Assembly: GCA_027449165.1 (NCBI GenBank)
Contig: DAIDMD010000134.1
Location: 1 to 36,492 of the forward strand
Direction of reading: 5' to 3'
DNA length: 36,492 nucleotides
From: Acidiferrobacter sp.
GTDB lineage: Bacteria > Pseudomonadota > Gammaproteobacteria > Acidiferrobacterales > Acidiferrobacteraceae
Under the pieces are notes generated by a model that ran no database searches, was not told the DNA's origin, and worked only from the letters and a program-made list of their open reading frames with translations. Position numbers and translations under genes: made by a program. Of the stretch, positions 15,906 through 24,166 are shown in pieces; position 1 is the stretch's first letter, and each line of letters opens with the position of its first letter.

Positions 15906-18900
15906 GTGCCGGCCGGGGGTAAGATGGTCACCGAAAGCAGTATAGATCTCGGGACGCTGGGGTGGGTTAAAGACGAAATCGACGAGACCTTGAAGCAGGC
16001 GCGGCTCGCGCTTGAGGCCTTCGTCGAGCACCGTGCCGACGAGACGAAGCTTAGGCTCTGCGCAACCTACCTTCATCAGGTGGGCGGCACGCTCCGGATG
16101 GTCGAGATCGATGCGCTCGCGGATCTGGTGGACGAGGCGGAGGCATCGGTGCAGGCCCTTTTGGCGACCACCGAGGCCCCGCGCGAGGAGGCGCTGGAGC
16201 CGCTTGCGCGCACCCTGCTCCTGCTCCCCGACATCCTCGACCGGATGCAGGCGCGCGGCCTGGGCAATGGCCTCGATCTGCTCGGGCTCGCCAACGAGCT
16301 GCGCGCGGGCCGGGGTGCGAACCCGCTGCCGCCGCAGGCCTTTTTCCGGGTGGACCTTGCGCCGCGGCCGCCCGGGCCCCTGGCCGCGGACGATAGGGGG
16401 TTCGTCGAGGCCTTTCGCCGGCAACGCCCGCTGTTTCAGTCGGCGCTGTTGAAGTGGCTGAAAGGCGCGGCGGACGGCGGGCAAGGGCAGGCGATGCCCG
16501 ATCTCGTGCGCGATTGGCGTCCGCGGGTCGCGTTTGCGCCGCTTGCCCAGTGCCTGTGGGTGGCGGAGGCGTTCCTGCGTTTTCTGATCGGCGAGCGCGA
16601 TCCGCGCGTCGACGACAAGAAGCTCATCTCGCGGCTCGACCAGCTCCTCAAGCGTTTCGCCGACGGCCAGGATAAGGGCGGCCACCGCGGCGGCTGCGAG
16701 CGGCTGACGCGCGACATGTTGTTCGTTCTCCGCGAGAGTGTCTCGTCCGACCCCGTGGTCGTCGGAGTGCGGGAGGCCTTTGGTCTCGCCGATCGGCCCG
16801 ACGACCAGCCCGCGGAGGCCTCGATAGCCGCGTTGCGGTCGATCGCGAGCGCCCTCAGTCAGGAGATTGCGCAGGCCCAAGCCCTGCTTTCGCGCTGCTT
16901 CGACCCTCAGGAGACGGATAGCGGCGCCGGCGCCGAACTCGTCCTCCTGCTCGACAAGATGGCCAAGACCTTCACGACCCTCGAGGTCGCGCCTCTGGGC
17001 GCGCTCGCCTCCGCCGAGGCCGCCGCTTGCCGCGCGCTGACCGACGGGCGCCTGCAAAAGTCCGGAGCGGTGGCCATGGCCATGGCCCAGGGGCTTTTGC
17101 AGATCGAGAGCGCGGCCCGCGAAATCCCCTACGGGTCCTCCACTTGGCGGCTCGGTGTAGACGAGCAGTGCCGGGCGCTGGCGAATCTCTCGTCGATGCC
17201 GGATACGAGCGGCATGGAGGTATCCGAGGTGCCGCTCTCGGCACAGGATCGCAGGCAGCTCGTGGGCGCGGTAGCGGCGGAGATCCGCGTCAATCTGGCG
17301 CGGATCGAGGAGGCGGTCCTGGCCTTCATCGCCGCGCCGCGGGATCGCGACGCCTTGGCGGGCATACCGGGGCTCGCGGCCCAGGCGGAAGCGGCCTTTC
17401 GTGTACTGGAGGAGGGGCCGGCCGCCGAGCTGGCGCATGGTCTGTATGGCGTGCTGAATGCGTTCGCGCAAGGCGCCCTCGCGCCCGAGGGGGTGGTCGT
17501 CGAGGCCTTGGCGGCGGCGGTCGCCGGGCTCGAGGCGCATGTCAATGGGCTCGAGCGCGGCCGGGCCCTGCGCCCCATTGAGCTCGCCGATCTGGCGCGG
17601 CCGCTGGACGAGGCCCTGGCCGGATCCCCAGCCCCGGGTATGGCCCCCGGGGCGGTAAACCCGGAGGAGGCCCTGGTGGCGAGGGCCGTGCGGTCCGCGA
17701 CCCCCCTGGCCATAGACCCGGAGATCCTCCCGGTGTTTTTGGAGGACGCGCATCAGGCCGTGACGCAGCTCGAGGAGGCGCTCCCGGCCTGGCGGGCCGA
17801 CATGTCGGACGAAAACGCGGTGGCGACCGCGCGGCGCGCATTCCACACCCTGAAGGGCAGTGGACGCATGGTGGAGGCCGGGGAGATCGCCGAGCTTTCG
17901 TATGACGCCGAGACCCTCCTCAACAAGATCCGGGCGCGCGAGCGCGCGCCCGACGCCGCGGCGCTGGCCTGGATCACCCATGCCTACGAGGCGGTGCGGG
18001 ATTGGGTCGCGGCCGTGGAGCAGGGTCGCGGGCTGCCGGAGATGAGTCCGATCCGCAACGCGCTCCAGGCCTTGGTGGCAGGACGCGAGCCGCCCGAGGA
18101 GCGCCTTGTGCACGCCGAGGCCGAAGACGCGGTCATCGTCATGTCGTCGGAGAGTCACGAGGCCTTGGCGCCGTCGGACAACGCGTCCGAGCCGGGCACC
18201 GGCATCCCGCCCGCCGATGCCGAACGCGCCCAGGGATCCGGGGCCCCGGCGGCGGATACGCCGCCCGATCGGTCGGAGCGTGTTTCTCCGCTATCTGCCG
18301 ACCCCTTGCTTCGTGACATCTTTGTCGCCGAGACGCGCGATCATCTGCGCGTCCTGGAGGCCGCCATCGCCAAGGGTCCCGACCACCCGGTGTCGGCGAA
18401 TCTGCTGAGGGCCGCGCATACCATGCAGGGGAGCGCGCGTTCGGTGGCGCTCGTGGCGATGGCCGAATCGTGTGCCGGCGTCGAGCGCTACCTGCAGGCG
18501 CGTGAGGTCGACCAAAAGTCCCTGGGGGGCGAGGGCATCGATCTGCTTGGGAGTCTCGCCGCCGCCATAGAGGCCCTGCTCGCGGCCCTGGGGGGCGGGG
18601 CCGATCCGGATGCCCCGTTTGCGGCCTTGGCCGCGCGCCTGGGCGATCTCGCCAGGGAGGGCCTGCCGGCCCCCGGCCTCACCTGGTGGCAAAAGAACCT
18701 GACGCTGCAGGAGGGAGCCCGCGAGACTCCGGCCGAGACCGGCGGCCCGGAGGGCCCTGTCGTGGCGGCGGTGCCCGAGAACCGAACCGCCGATGTGCCC
18801 GGAACCTTTGCGTCGCCGATCGCGGCCGCGGGCCCTGAGGGGGCCGGAGGGGCCGCGGCAGTTGACCCCGAGTTGCGCGCGATTTTCCGGGACGAGGCGC

Positions 18901-21179
18901 GCGATCTCCTGGAGACCTTCGAAGGGGCGCTCGCCCGGTGGCAGGAGAGCCGGGAGAGCGCTGACCTGCTCGACTCCCTGAAGCGGGTTCTGCACACCCT
19001 GAAGGGCGGCGCGCGCATGTGCGGGGCGACACGCATGGGCGATTTCGCCCATGCCACGGAAGATCTCTTGCGGCGCGTCGAGGACGGCAGCATCGCGCGC
19101 GACGATGACCTGTTTGGCCTCATGGATTCGGTAGCCGAGCATCTGGGTGTCCTGTATAAGGCCTTTGTGTCGGGCCGCGAGGCGCCTCACGGCGAGGCGG
19201 AACGGATATTGATGGCCAGGCTCTTGGGCGAGGCGCCTCCGGAAGAGCGGCGCGCCGCCCCGCCGACGACCTCGCCGGCCCCGTCATCCGCCGCCACGCC
19301 GACCGCCGGGGCGATCGCCGACGCGACGGCGATGAACGACCCCGCCGAGGATCTTTTCAAGGCCGAGGCGGCAAGTCAGGTGCGCGTCCGCACCGCGCTT
19401 CTGGACCGGCTGGTGGCCTATGCGGGAGAGGTCAGCATTGCCCGTTCGCGCATGGAACAGCAGATCTTCAGCCTGAAAGAACATCTGGGAGAGTTGAACG
19501 GCAACGTCAAGCGTTTCCGGGATCAGGTGCGCGAGCTCGAGATCCAGGCCGAGTCCCAGATCGTATCGCGGGCGCGGGTCGACGAGGGTGGTGCGGCCCA
19601 GGACTTCGATCCCCTGGAGTTCGATCGCTACTCGAGGCTCCAGCAGCTTTCGCGCGGCCTGACCGAGAATTTGCACGATTTGATCACCCTGCACGGCACG
19701 CTCGACGCGGTGGCAAGCCAGGCGGAGACCGTTCTCCAGCAGCAGGCGCGCGTCAATACCGAGCTTCAAGAAGGCCTCATGCGCACGCGCATGGTGAGCT
19801 TCGCCACCCAGGCCCATAGGCTGCGGCAGATCGTCCGGCAGACGGCGCGTGAGCTCAATAAGCGCGCCGAGCTGGTCCTCGCCGCGGCCGATGTCGAGCT
19901 CGACCGCCACCTGCTGGAGCGCATGATCGGCCCGTTCGAGCACATGATCCGCAACGCCATCGACCACGGACTGGAGCCGGCGGCCGAGCGCGAGCGCCTC
20001 GGAAAGCGTGCGGTCGGCACCATCACCATACAGGCGGCGCAGGAGAGCGGCGAGATCGTGATTCGGGTGTCGGATGATGGCGCCGGGCTCAATATCGAGC
20101 GGATCCGCGCCAAGGCCATAGAGCGCAGGCTCGTGCCGACGGCCGCACTCGTGAGCGACGAACAGGTCATGCAGTTCATCCTGCTGCCCGGTTTCTCGAC
20201 CGCCGCGAAGGTCACGCACCTGTCGGGCCGCGGCGTGGGCATGGATGTCGTGCACAGCGAGGTGAAGAAGCTTGGGGGCGCCATCAGCGTCGACACCCGG
20301 GCCGGGCGCGGGACCACATTCGTCATCCGGCTGCCGCTCACACTGTCGATCACCCAGGCCCTGATGGTGGGGTGCGGCGACCAGATGTTCGCGGTCCCGC
20401 TCGCCGCGATCATCAATATCGTGGAGGCGCCCGCCGGGGCGGTGATGGAGGCGCTGCATGCCCCCCGCCCGAGCCTGCGCTATGGGGGCCGGGACTATCC
20501 GTTCATGGATCTCGGCGCCCGTCTCGGGATCCCGCGTACGGCCGAATGGCCGCCTCGCAAGCTGCCGGTCCTCCTCCTGAGGCTCGATGCCCGCGATGTC
20601 GCGGTCGCCGTTGACAGCCTTTCGGGCACCCGCGAGATCGTGGTCAAGTCGCTCGGGCCGCAGCTAGGCGAGATTCGCGGGTTGTTCGGGGCGACGATCT
20701 TAGGCGACGGGCGCGTCCTGCTGATTCTCGATGTTCCGGCCCTTTGGAGCGAAGAGGAGGGACTGCGCATCGCGCCGGCGCCGGTCGAGACCCAGACGCC
20801 GGCCCGGCCTTACGTCCTCGTCGTCGACGACTCGCTTACCGTGCGCAAGGTGACGGGCCGCTTCCTGCAAAAGCAGGGTTACGACGCGGCCACGGCCAAG
20901 GACGGGATCGAGGCCCTGGAGCAACTGCGCGAACGTGTCCCGGACGTCATGCTCGTGGATATCGAGATGCCGCGCATGGACGGCTACGAACTCACCGCGC
21001 GGGTGCGTGACGACGTCCACCTCCGTCACATACCCATCATCATGATCACGTCCCGGTCGGGGCATAAGCACCGGGAGCGCGCCATGGCGCTCGGGGTCGA
21101 CGTGTATCTCGGGAAGCCGTACCAGGAGGAGGACTTGCGCAAGGAGATCGAGGTTCTGTTGCGGCGAGGCCATTCATGA
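15906..21179 (+). CDS. chpA: Hybrid CheA-type histidine kinase ChpA with several Hpt domains
   Basis: A 1757-residue kinase of the Pil-Chp system. Order from the N-terminus: a degenerate Hpt-like bundle (YLHQVGGTLRM, about 55-65, without HxxKG), a long helical region, Hpt with FHTLKGSGRM (His about 647), Hpt with AAHTMQGSARS (about 837), Hpt with LHTLKGGARM (about 1030), a dimerisation/linker segment, CheA ATPase (N box MIRNAIDHGLEP about 1345, DDGAGL about 1389, GRGVGMDVV about 1440), CheW-like domain, and a C-terminal receiver (VLVVDDSLTVRK; MLVDIEMPRMDG with phospho-Asp about 1684). Pseudomonas ChpA is longer, near 2,500 residues with more phosphotransfer domains. The start is GTG 15906 (AAGGG upstream); ATG 15924 is equally possible. 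Phosphotransfer to PilG, PilH and its own receiver is expected. Confidence 0.93.
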   Translation: MPAGGKMVTESSIDLGTLGWVKDEIDETLKQARLALEAFVEHRADETKLRLCATYLHQVGGTLRMVEIDALADLVDEAEASVQALLATTEAPREEALEPLARTLLLLPDILDRMQARGLGNGLDLLGLANELRAGRGANPLPPQAFFRVDLAPRPPGPLAADDRGFVEAFRRQRPLFQSALLKWLKGAADGGQGQAMPDLVRDWRPRVAFAPLAQCLWVAEAFLRFLIGERDPRVDDKKLISRLDQLLKRFADGQDKGGHRGGCERLTRDMLFVLRESVSSDPVVVGVREAFGLADRPDDQPAEASIAALRSIASALSQEIAQAQALLSRCFDPQETDSGAGAELVLLLDKMAKTFTTLEVAPLGALASAEAAACRALTDGRLQKSGAVAMAMAQGLLQIESAAREIPYGSSTWRLGVDEQCRALANLSSMPDTSGMEVSEVPLSAQDRRQLVGAVAAEIRVNLARIEEAVLAFIAAPRDRDALAGIPGLAAQAEAAFRVLEEGPAAELAHGLYGVLNAFAQGALAPEGVVVEALAAAVAGLEAHVNGLERGRALRPIELADLARPLDEALAGSPAPGMAPGAVNPEEALVARAVRSATPLAIDPEILPVFLEDAHQAVTQLEEALPAWRADMSDENAVATARRAFHTLKGSGRMVEAGEIAELSYDAETLLNKIRARERAPDAAALAWITHAYEAVRDWVAAVEQGRGLPEMSPIRNALQALVAGREPPEERLVHAEAEDAVIVMSSESHEALAPSDNASEPGTGIPPADAERAQGSGAPAADTPPDRSERVSPLSADPLLRDIFVAETRDHLRVLEAAIAKGPDHPVSANLLRAAHTMQGSARSVALVAMAESCAGVERYLQAREVDQKSLGGEGIDLLGSLAAAIEALLAALGGGADPDAPFAALAARLGDLAREGLPAPGLTWWQKNLTLQEGARETPAETGGPEGPVVAAVPENRTADVPGTFASPIAAAGPEGAGGAAAVDPELRAIFRDEARDLLETFEGALARWQESRESADLLDSLKRVLHTLKGGARMCGATRMGDFAHATEDLLRRVEDGSIARDDDLFGLMDSVAEHLGVLYKAFVSGREAPHGEAERILMARLLGEAPPEERRAAPPTTSPAPSSAATPTAGAIADATAMNDPAEDLFKAEAASQVRVRTALLDRLVAYAGEVSIARSRMEQQIFSLKEHLGELNGNVKRFRDQVRELEIQAESQIVSRARVDEGGAAQDFDPLEFDRYSRLQQLSRGLTENLHDLITLHGTLDAVASQAETVLQQQARVNTELQEGLMRTRMVSFATQAHRLRQIVRQTARELNKRAELVLAAADVELDRHLLERMIGPFEHMIRNAIDHGLEPAAERERLGKRAVGTITIQAAQESGEIVIRVSDDGAGLNIERIRAKAIERRLVPTAALVSDEQVMQFILLPGFSTAAKVTHLSGRGVGMDVVHSEVKKLGGAISVDTRAGRGTTFVIRLPLTLSITQALMVGCGDQMFAVPLAAIINIVEAPAGAVMEALHAPRPSLRYGGRDYPFMDLGARLGIPRTAEWPPRKLPVLLLRLDARDVAVAVDSLSGTREIVVKSLGPQLGEIRGLFGATILGDGRVLLILDVPALWSEEEGLRIAPAPVETQTPARPYVLVVDDSLTVRKVTGRFLQKQGYDAATAKDGIEALEQLRERVPDVMLVDIEMPRMDGYELTARVRDDVHLRHIPIIMITSRSGHKHRERAMALGVDVYLGKPYQEEDLRKEIEVLLRRGHS

Positions 21180-21631
21180 CGATCCTGCGGCATTACCTGG
21201 AACTGCGGTTCGCGGGGCAGAAGTTCCTTATGCCCAACGGTCCGGATATCGTGGTCGAGCCGCGGGAGAATATGCAGGTCGAGCGCGCGGGCCGCGCGGC
21301 CGCCATGCGCAATGTGCAAGACGTCTCGTGGTTTGCCTACGCCCTGGGGCCGGATTGGGCGCCGGTCCCCGAAAGCGGCTGGACCCGGGCGGTGTTCCTG
21401 ACGGTCGGTCCGGGCCGGCCGGTCGGTCTCCTGGTGGATGATTTGAAGCTTCTGCCCGCCGACAGTCTGCGGATCGAGGCCTTCACGCCGCTTGGACCCG
21501 CACCGGTGCCGGGCCGGCACCTCTTCGTCGCCGCGGCGATGAGCCTGAGCGCCGTGACCCTGGTATTGGCGGCCGGCGCGGTCGCCTCTTATCTGCGCGC
21601 ACTGGAGAGTGACCATGGCCTTGGCGAGTGA
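21176..21631 (+). CDS. Divergent CheW-like protein after chpA
   Basis: A 151-residue protein whose ATG overlaps the chpA stop (ATGA), implying coupled translation. The C-terminal half shows a CheW-like pattern: AVFLTVGPGRPVGLLVDDLKLL, then LGPAPVPGRHLFVAAAM and VTLVLAAGAVASYL, resembling the VD.V...L and final beta strands of CheW. The N-terminal third (LELRFAGQKFLMPNGPDIV) could be the first strands. It lacks the usual GVANVRG-type loop seen in pilI and chpC here. The stretch AAAMSLSAVTLVLAAGAVASYL is hydrophobic but more likely buried strands than a membrane segment. Probably an adaptor specialised for ChpA; no confident family match. Confidence 0.6.
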   Translation: MTILRHYLELRFAGQKFLMPNGPDIVVEPRENMQVERAGRAAAMRNVQDVSWFAYALGPDWAPVPESGWTRAVFLTVGPGRPVGLLVDDLKLLPADSLRIEAFTPLGPAPVPGRHLFVAAAMSLSAVTLVLAAGAVASYLRALESDHGLGE

Positions 21632-22085
21632 CCGCATTCATGCATTGTTATTGCCGGTGTGCGATCGCTACCTGCTGGTGCCGAGCGCCCTGGTCGCCGA
21701 GATCGGGATCGCAGAGGCGTTGACGCCCGTGCCGTTGAGCCCGCCCTGGGTTCTCGGCGTCATGAACTGGCGGTCGCGGCCGGTGCCGGTGTGCGATTTG
21801 GGACGATTTTGGGGCCCGCCGGCGACTATAGGACCCAAGTCCCGCGCGGTCGTCTTCTATCCGCTCCCGGGCCGCTCGGAAAGGGAATTCTTCGCGATCC
21901 TGACGAATGCCGAGCCGCAGTCGCGCACGATAGAGACCCCGTCTGTGTTGCTCACCGACGAGGATGCGGTGCACCCCTACCTTGCGGTGTCGCTCGACAT
22001 AGACGGCAAGCGCGCCGGCATCCCGGATCTCGCCGGGCTCACGGAGCTCTTCTACGACCCGGCCGCGGCCCCGCCGGCCCGCTGA
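21615..22085 (+). CDS. chpC: CheW-like protein ChpC
   Basis: A CheW-domain protein of 156 residues at the distal end of the Pil-Chp cluster, the position of chpC in Pseudomonas. Features: IHALLLPVCDRYLLVPSALVAEI, then VPLSPPWVLGVMNWRSRPVPVCDL, the conserved loop and strand of CheW adaptors. I moved the start from the tracked GTG (21609) to ATG 21615, which has GGAGAG at good spacing. The gene overlaps the preceding CheW-like gene by 17 bases. It may couple additional receptors to ChpA. Confidence 0.8.
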   Translation: MALASDRIHALLLPVCDRYLLVPSALVAEIGIAEALTPVPLSPPWVLGVMNWRSRPVPVCDLGRFWGPPATIGPKSRAVVFYPLPGRSEREFFAILTNAEPQSRTIETPSVLLTDEDAVHPYLAVSLDIDGKRAGIPDLAGLTELFYDPAAAPPAR

Positions 22086-22241
22086 GCGTATCCGTGGGCC
22101 GTAGCGCACGGGGACCCCATCGGGGCGTAGCCCGCAAGGTGGTGGGTAACCGCGTCGACGGATTGCCGGCGGGCCGCATCCAAGGCCCGATTCCGCGGCC
22201 ATCTCAGGTCGCGAGGGCATGAGGGTATTTTAGTGGCCCCA

Positions 22242-22406
22242 ATGGATCATGAGGTTCCCCGCCGCTCACCCCCAATCGGGTTTGTCGCGGGGGTCTCCTG
22301 GTTCAACGACCAGGGCGCATGGGTATCGCCGCCCTGGCGCCTTACCTTGGTCTCCCCGGGCGGTGATGGCGTTGCCGCCATCGGTTCGGGGCCTTCCGCG
22401 GTGTAG
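22242..22406 (+). CDS. Possible small ORF, unknown
   Basis: ATG MDHEVPRRSPPIGFVAGVSW ... ending GSGPSAV, 54 codons, too short for the ORF track. Its composition (aromatic and acidic residues, few arginines) is more protein-like than the other frames here, and the frame is open further upstream to 22131. There is no good ribosome binding site and no recognised family. It may equally be a chance frame or the remnant of a longer gene. Confidence 0.2.
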   Translation: MDHEVPRRSPPIGFVAGVSWFNDQGAWVSPPWRLTLVSPGGDGVAAIGSGPSAV

Positions 22407-22458
22407 GCATGGCGCGCCCCCGGATGGTCGCCCTCCGGCCCATGTCTCCTTTCCAGTA

Positions 22459-22489
22459 TAGACAGCGGCCGATCCAGGTGTGCCATAAT
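22459..22489 (+). promoter_or_regulatory. Candidate sigma-70 promoter for the carbon-fixation operon
   Basis: A TAGACA element (22459-22464), a 19-base spacer, then CATAAT (22484-22489) preceded by TGC, forming an extended -10 (TG-N-CATAAT). Transcription would start about 25 bases before the ATG at 22525. The spacer is slightly long, but the extended -10 can compensate. It is the best promoter-like sequence in this intergenic region. Confidence 0.4.
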
Positions 22490-22524
22490 GCTCGCCCCGC
22501 GGCATGCCAGCTTGATGAGGCGCT

Positions 22525-23079
<555 letters not shown>

Positions 23080-23083
23080 GCCC

Positions 23084-23905
23084 TTGACCATCGGCCAGGG
23101 CCTCGATCCTTGTACCTATGCCGCTCTCGAGGTCCTAGAGGAGCTCGTTCGGACGGTCGCGCACCGCGAGATCATGCCGCGGTTCGGGGCGAGCGGATCG
23201 CGACTCAAGGCGGACGGGAGCCTCGTGACCGCGGCCGACACCGCGGTCCAGGCGTGGCTTGCCGAGGAACTTCGGATCCGCTGGCCGCAATTTGGCATGA
23301 TGGGCGAGGAGATGCCGGAGACCGAGCAGCACGCCTCGCTGCGGTCGGCGCGGGGCCTGTGGTGTCTCGATCCGCTCGACGGGACGACGAATTTCGTAAA
23401 CGGCTTGCCGTTTTTCGCCGTGTCCCTGGCCCTGCTGCAAGACGGGGAACCGGTCCTGGGCCTGATCTACGACCCGGTGCGCGAGGAATGCTTCAAGGCG
23501 CTGCGCGGCCAGGGCGCATGGCTCAATACCCGGCGGCTAAACGGGCCCGAACGGTCGCCGGCGCTGCGCCGGTGCGTGGCTCTGGTGGATTTGAAGCGCC
23601 TGAAGCCCCGGCTCGCCGGTCAGCTGGGCGTCGATCCACCCTACCGGTCGCAGCGCAGTTTCGGGTCATGCGCACTGGACTGGTGTTGGCTGGCCGCGGG
23701 CCGCGCCCAACTCTATGTGCACGGGGGCCAGAAATTATGGGATTACGCGGCCGGCAGCCTGATCCTGCGGGAGACCGGCGGGGTGGCGATGACGCTCGAA
23801 GGCGCCCCTCTGCCTTACGGGCAGCTCGCGCCGTCCTCGGCGCTTGCGGCCTGTTCCGGGGATTTGTACGAGGCTTGGCGGGCCTGGATTACCCACAACG
23901 CCTGA
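23084..23905 (+). CDS. Inositol monophosphatase family phosphatase (SuhB/CysQ/FBPase-IV-like)
   Basis: A 273-residue Mg2+-dependent phosphatase of the lithium-sensitive superfamily. Metal-binding motifs in order: GEEMPE (about 75-80), CLDPLDGTTNFVNG (about 94-107, the DPxDGTxN signature) and LWDYAAGSLILRETGG (about 219-234). The substrate is not determined by these motifs: inositol phosphate, 3'-phosphoadenosine 5'-phosphate and fructose-1,6-bisphosphate are all possible. Start is TTG 23084 with GAGG upstream. It lies directly ahead of the Calvin-cycle genes in a window that shows no other fructose- or sedoheptulose-bisphosphatase, so a bisphosphatase role deserves testing. Confidence 0.85.
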   Translation: MTIGQGLDPCTYAALEVLEELVRTVAHREIMPRFGASGSRLKADGSLVTAADTAVQAWLAEELRIRWPQFGMMGEEMPETEQHASLRSARGLWCLDPLDGTTNFVNGLPFFAVSLALLQDGEPVLGLIYDPVREECFKALRGQGAWLNTRRLNGPERSPALRRCVALVDLKRLKPRLAGQLGVDPPYRSQRSFGSCALDWCWLAAGRAQLYVHGGQKLWDYAAGSLILRETGGVAMTLEGAPLPYGQLAPSSALAACSGDLYEAWRAWITHNA

Positions 23906-24085
23906 GGACCTTTGACGGGCGACTATTGCCGAATAGGGGCAAGGTGAGGGAAAATACCCGGCTCTTGACTGCAGTTGGGTGCGTTGAGCCGACCCAGGTG
24001 ACGGCAGATCGCGTCCCTTTGGCGGGAGATTGGACCCCCAAGGGGATTTTTGTTGCCGGCGGGCTGAAAGTTCGGGTGGCGTGAC

Positions 24086-24099
24086 TAAAGGCATGTTTA
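24086..24099 (+). promoter_or_regulatory. Candidate CbbR-like half-site pair upstream of prk
   Basis: TAA-N8-TTA within TAAAGGCATGTTTAA, matching the loose TNA-N7/8-TNA consensus described for CbbR, the LysR-type regulator of Calvin-cycle genes, 68 bases before the prk ATG. The consensus is short and degenerate, so chance matches are common. No cbbR gene is in the window. Confidence 0.2.
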
Positions 24100-24122
24100 A
24101 TCATGGGTGGGGCAGGCGGTAG

Positions 24123-24134
24123 GGCAGATCTGCC
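24123..24134. promoter_or_regulatory. Perfect 12-base palindrome before prk
   Basis: GGCAGATCTGCC, a perfect inverted repeat 33 bases upstream of the prk start, in the 261-base gap after the phosphatase gene. It could be an operator or a small leader hairpin. No T-tract follows, so it is not a terminator. Confidence 0.3.
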
Positions 24135-24166
24135 GAGGCCGTCTCGCCTGATCGAGGAGCAGTGAG

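Larger units (their letters stand above)
22086..22524. other. 439-base intergenic region between chpC and the peroxiredoxin-like gene
   Basis: No gene with clear support. It separates the Pil-Chp cluster from the carbon-fixation operon and so should hold a chpC-side terminator and the next promoter. I see no hairpin followed by a T-tract. Contents noted separately: a possible 54-codon ORF (22242-22406) and a promoter candidate (22459-22489). A hairpin GATGGCG-TTGC-CGCCATC lies at 22365-22382 inside that ORF. Tracked ORFs on either strand here are rich in Arg, Pro and Gly and look like chance frames. Confidence 0.5.

Noticed and set aside
15894-18158. 754-codon antisense ORF opposite chpA
   Set aside because: Long only because the GC-rich coding strand rarely gives stops in this frame. 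No motif and no ribosome binding site; chpA is certain on the other strand.
22365-22382. Hairpin GATGGCG-TTGC-CGCCATC as a terminator for chpC
   Set aside because: No T-tract follows on either strand and it lies about 280 bases beyond the chpC stop.
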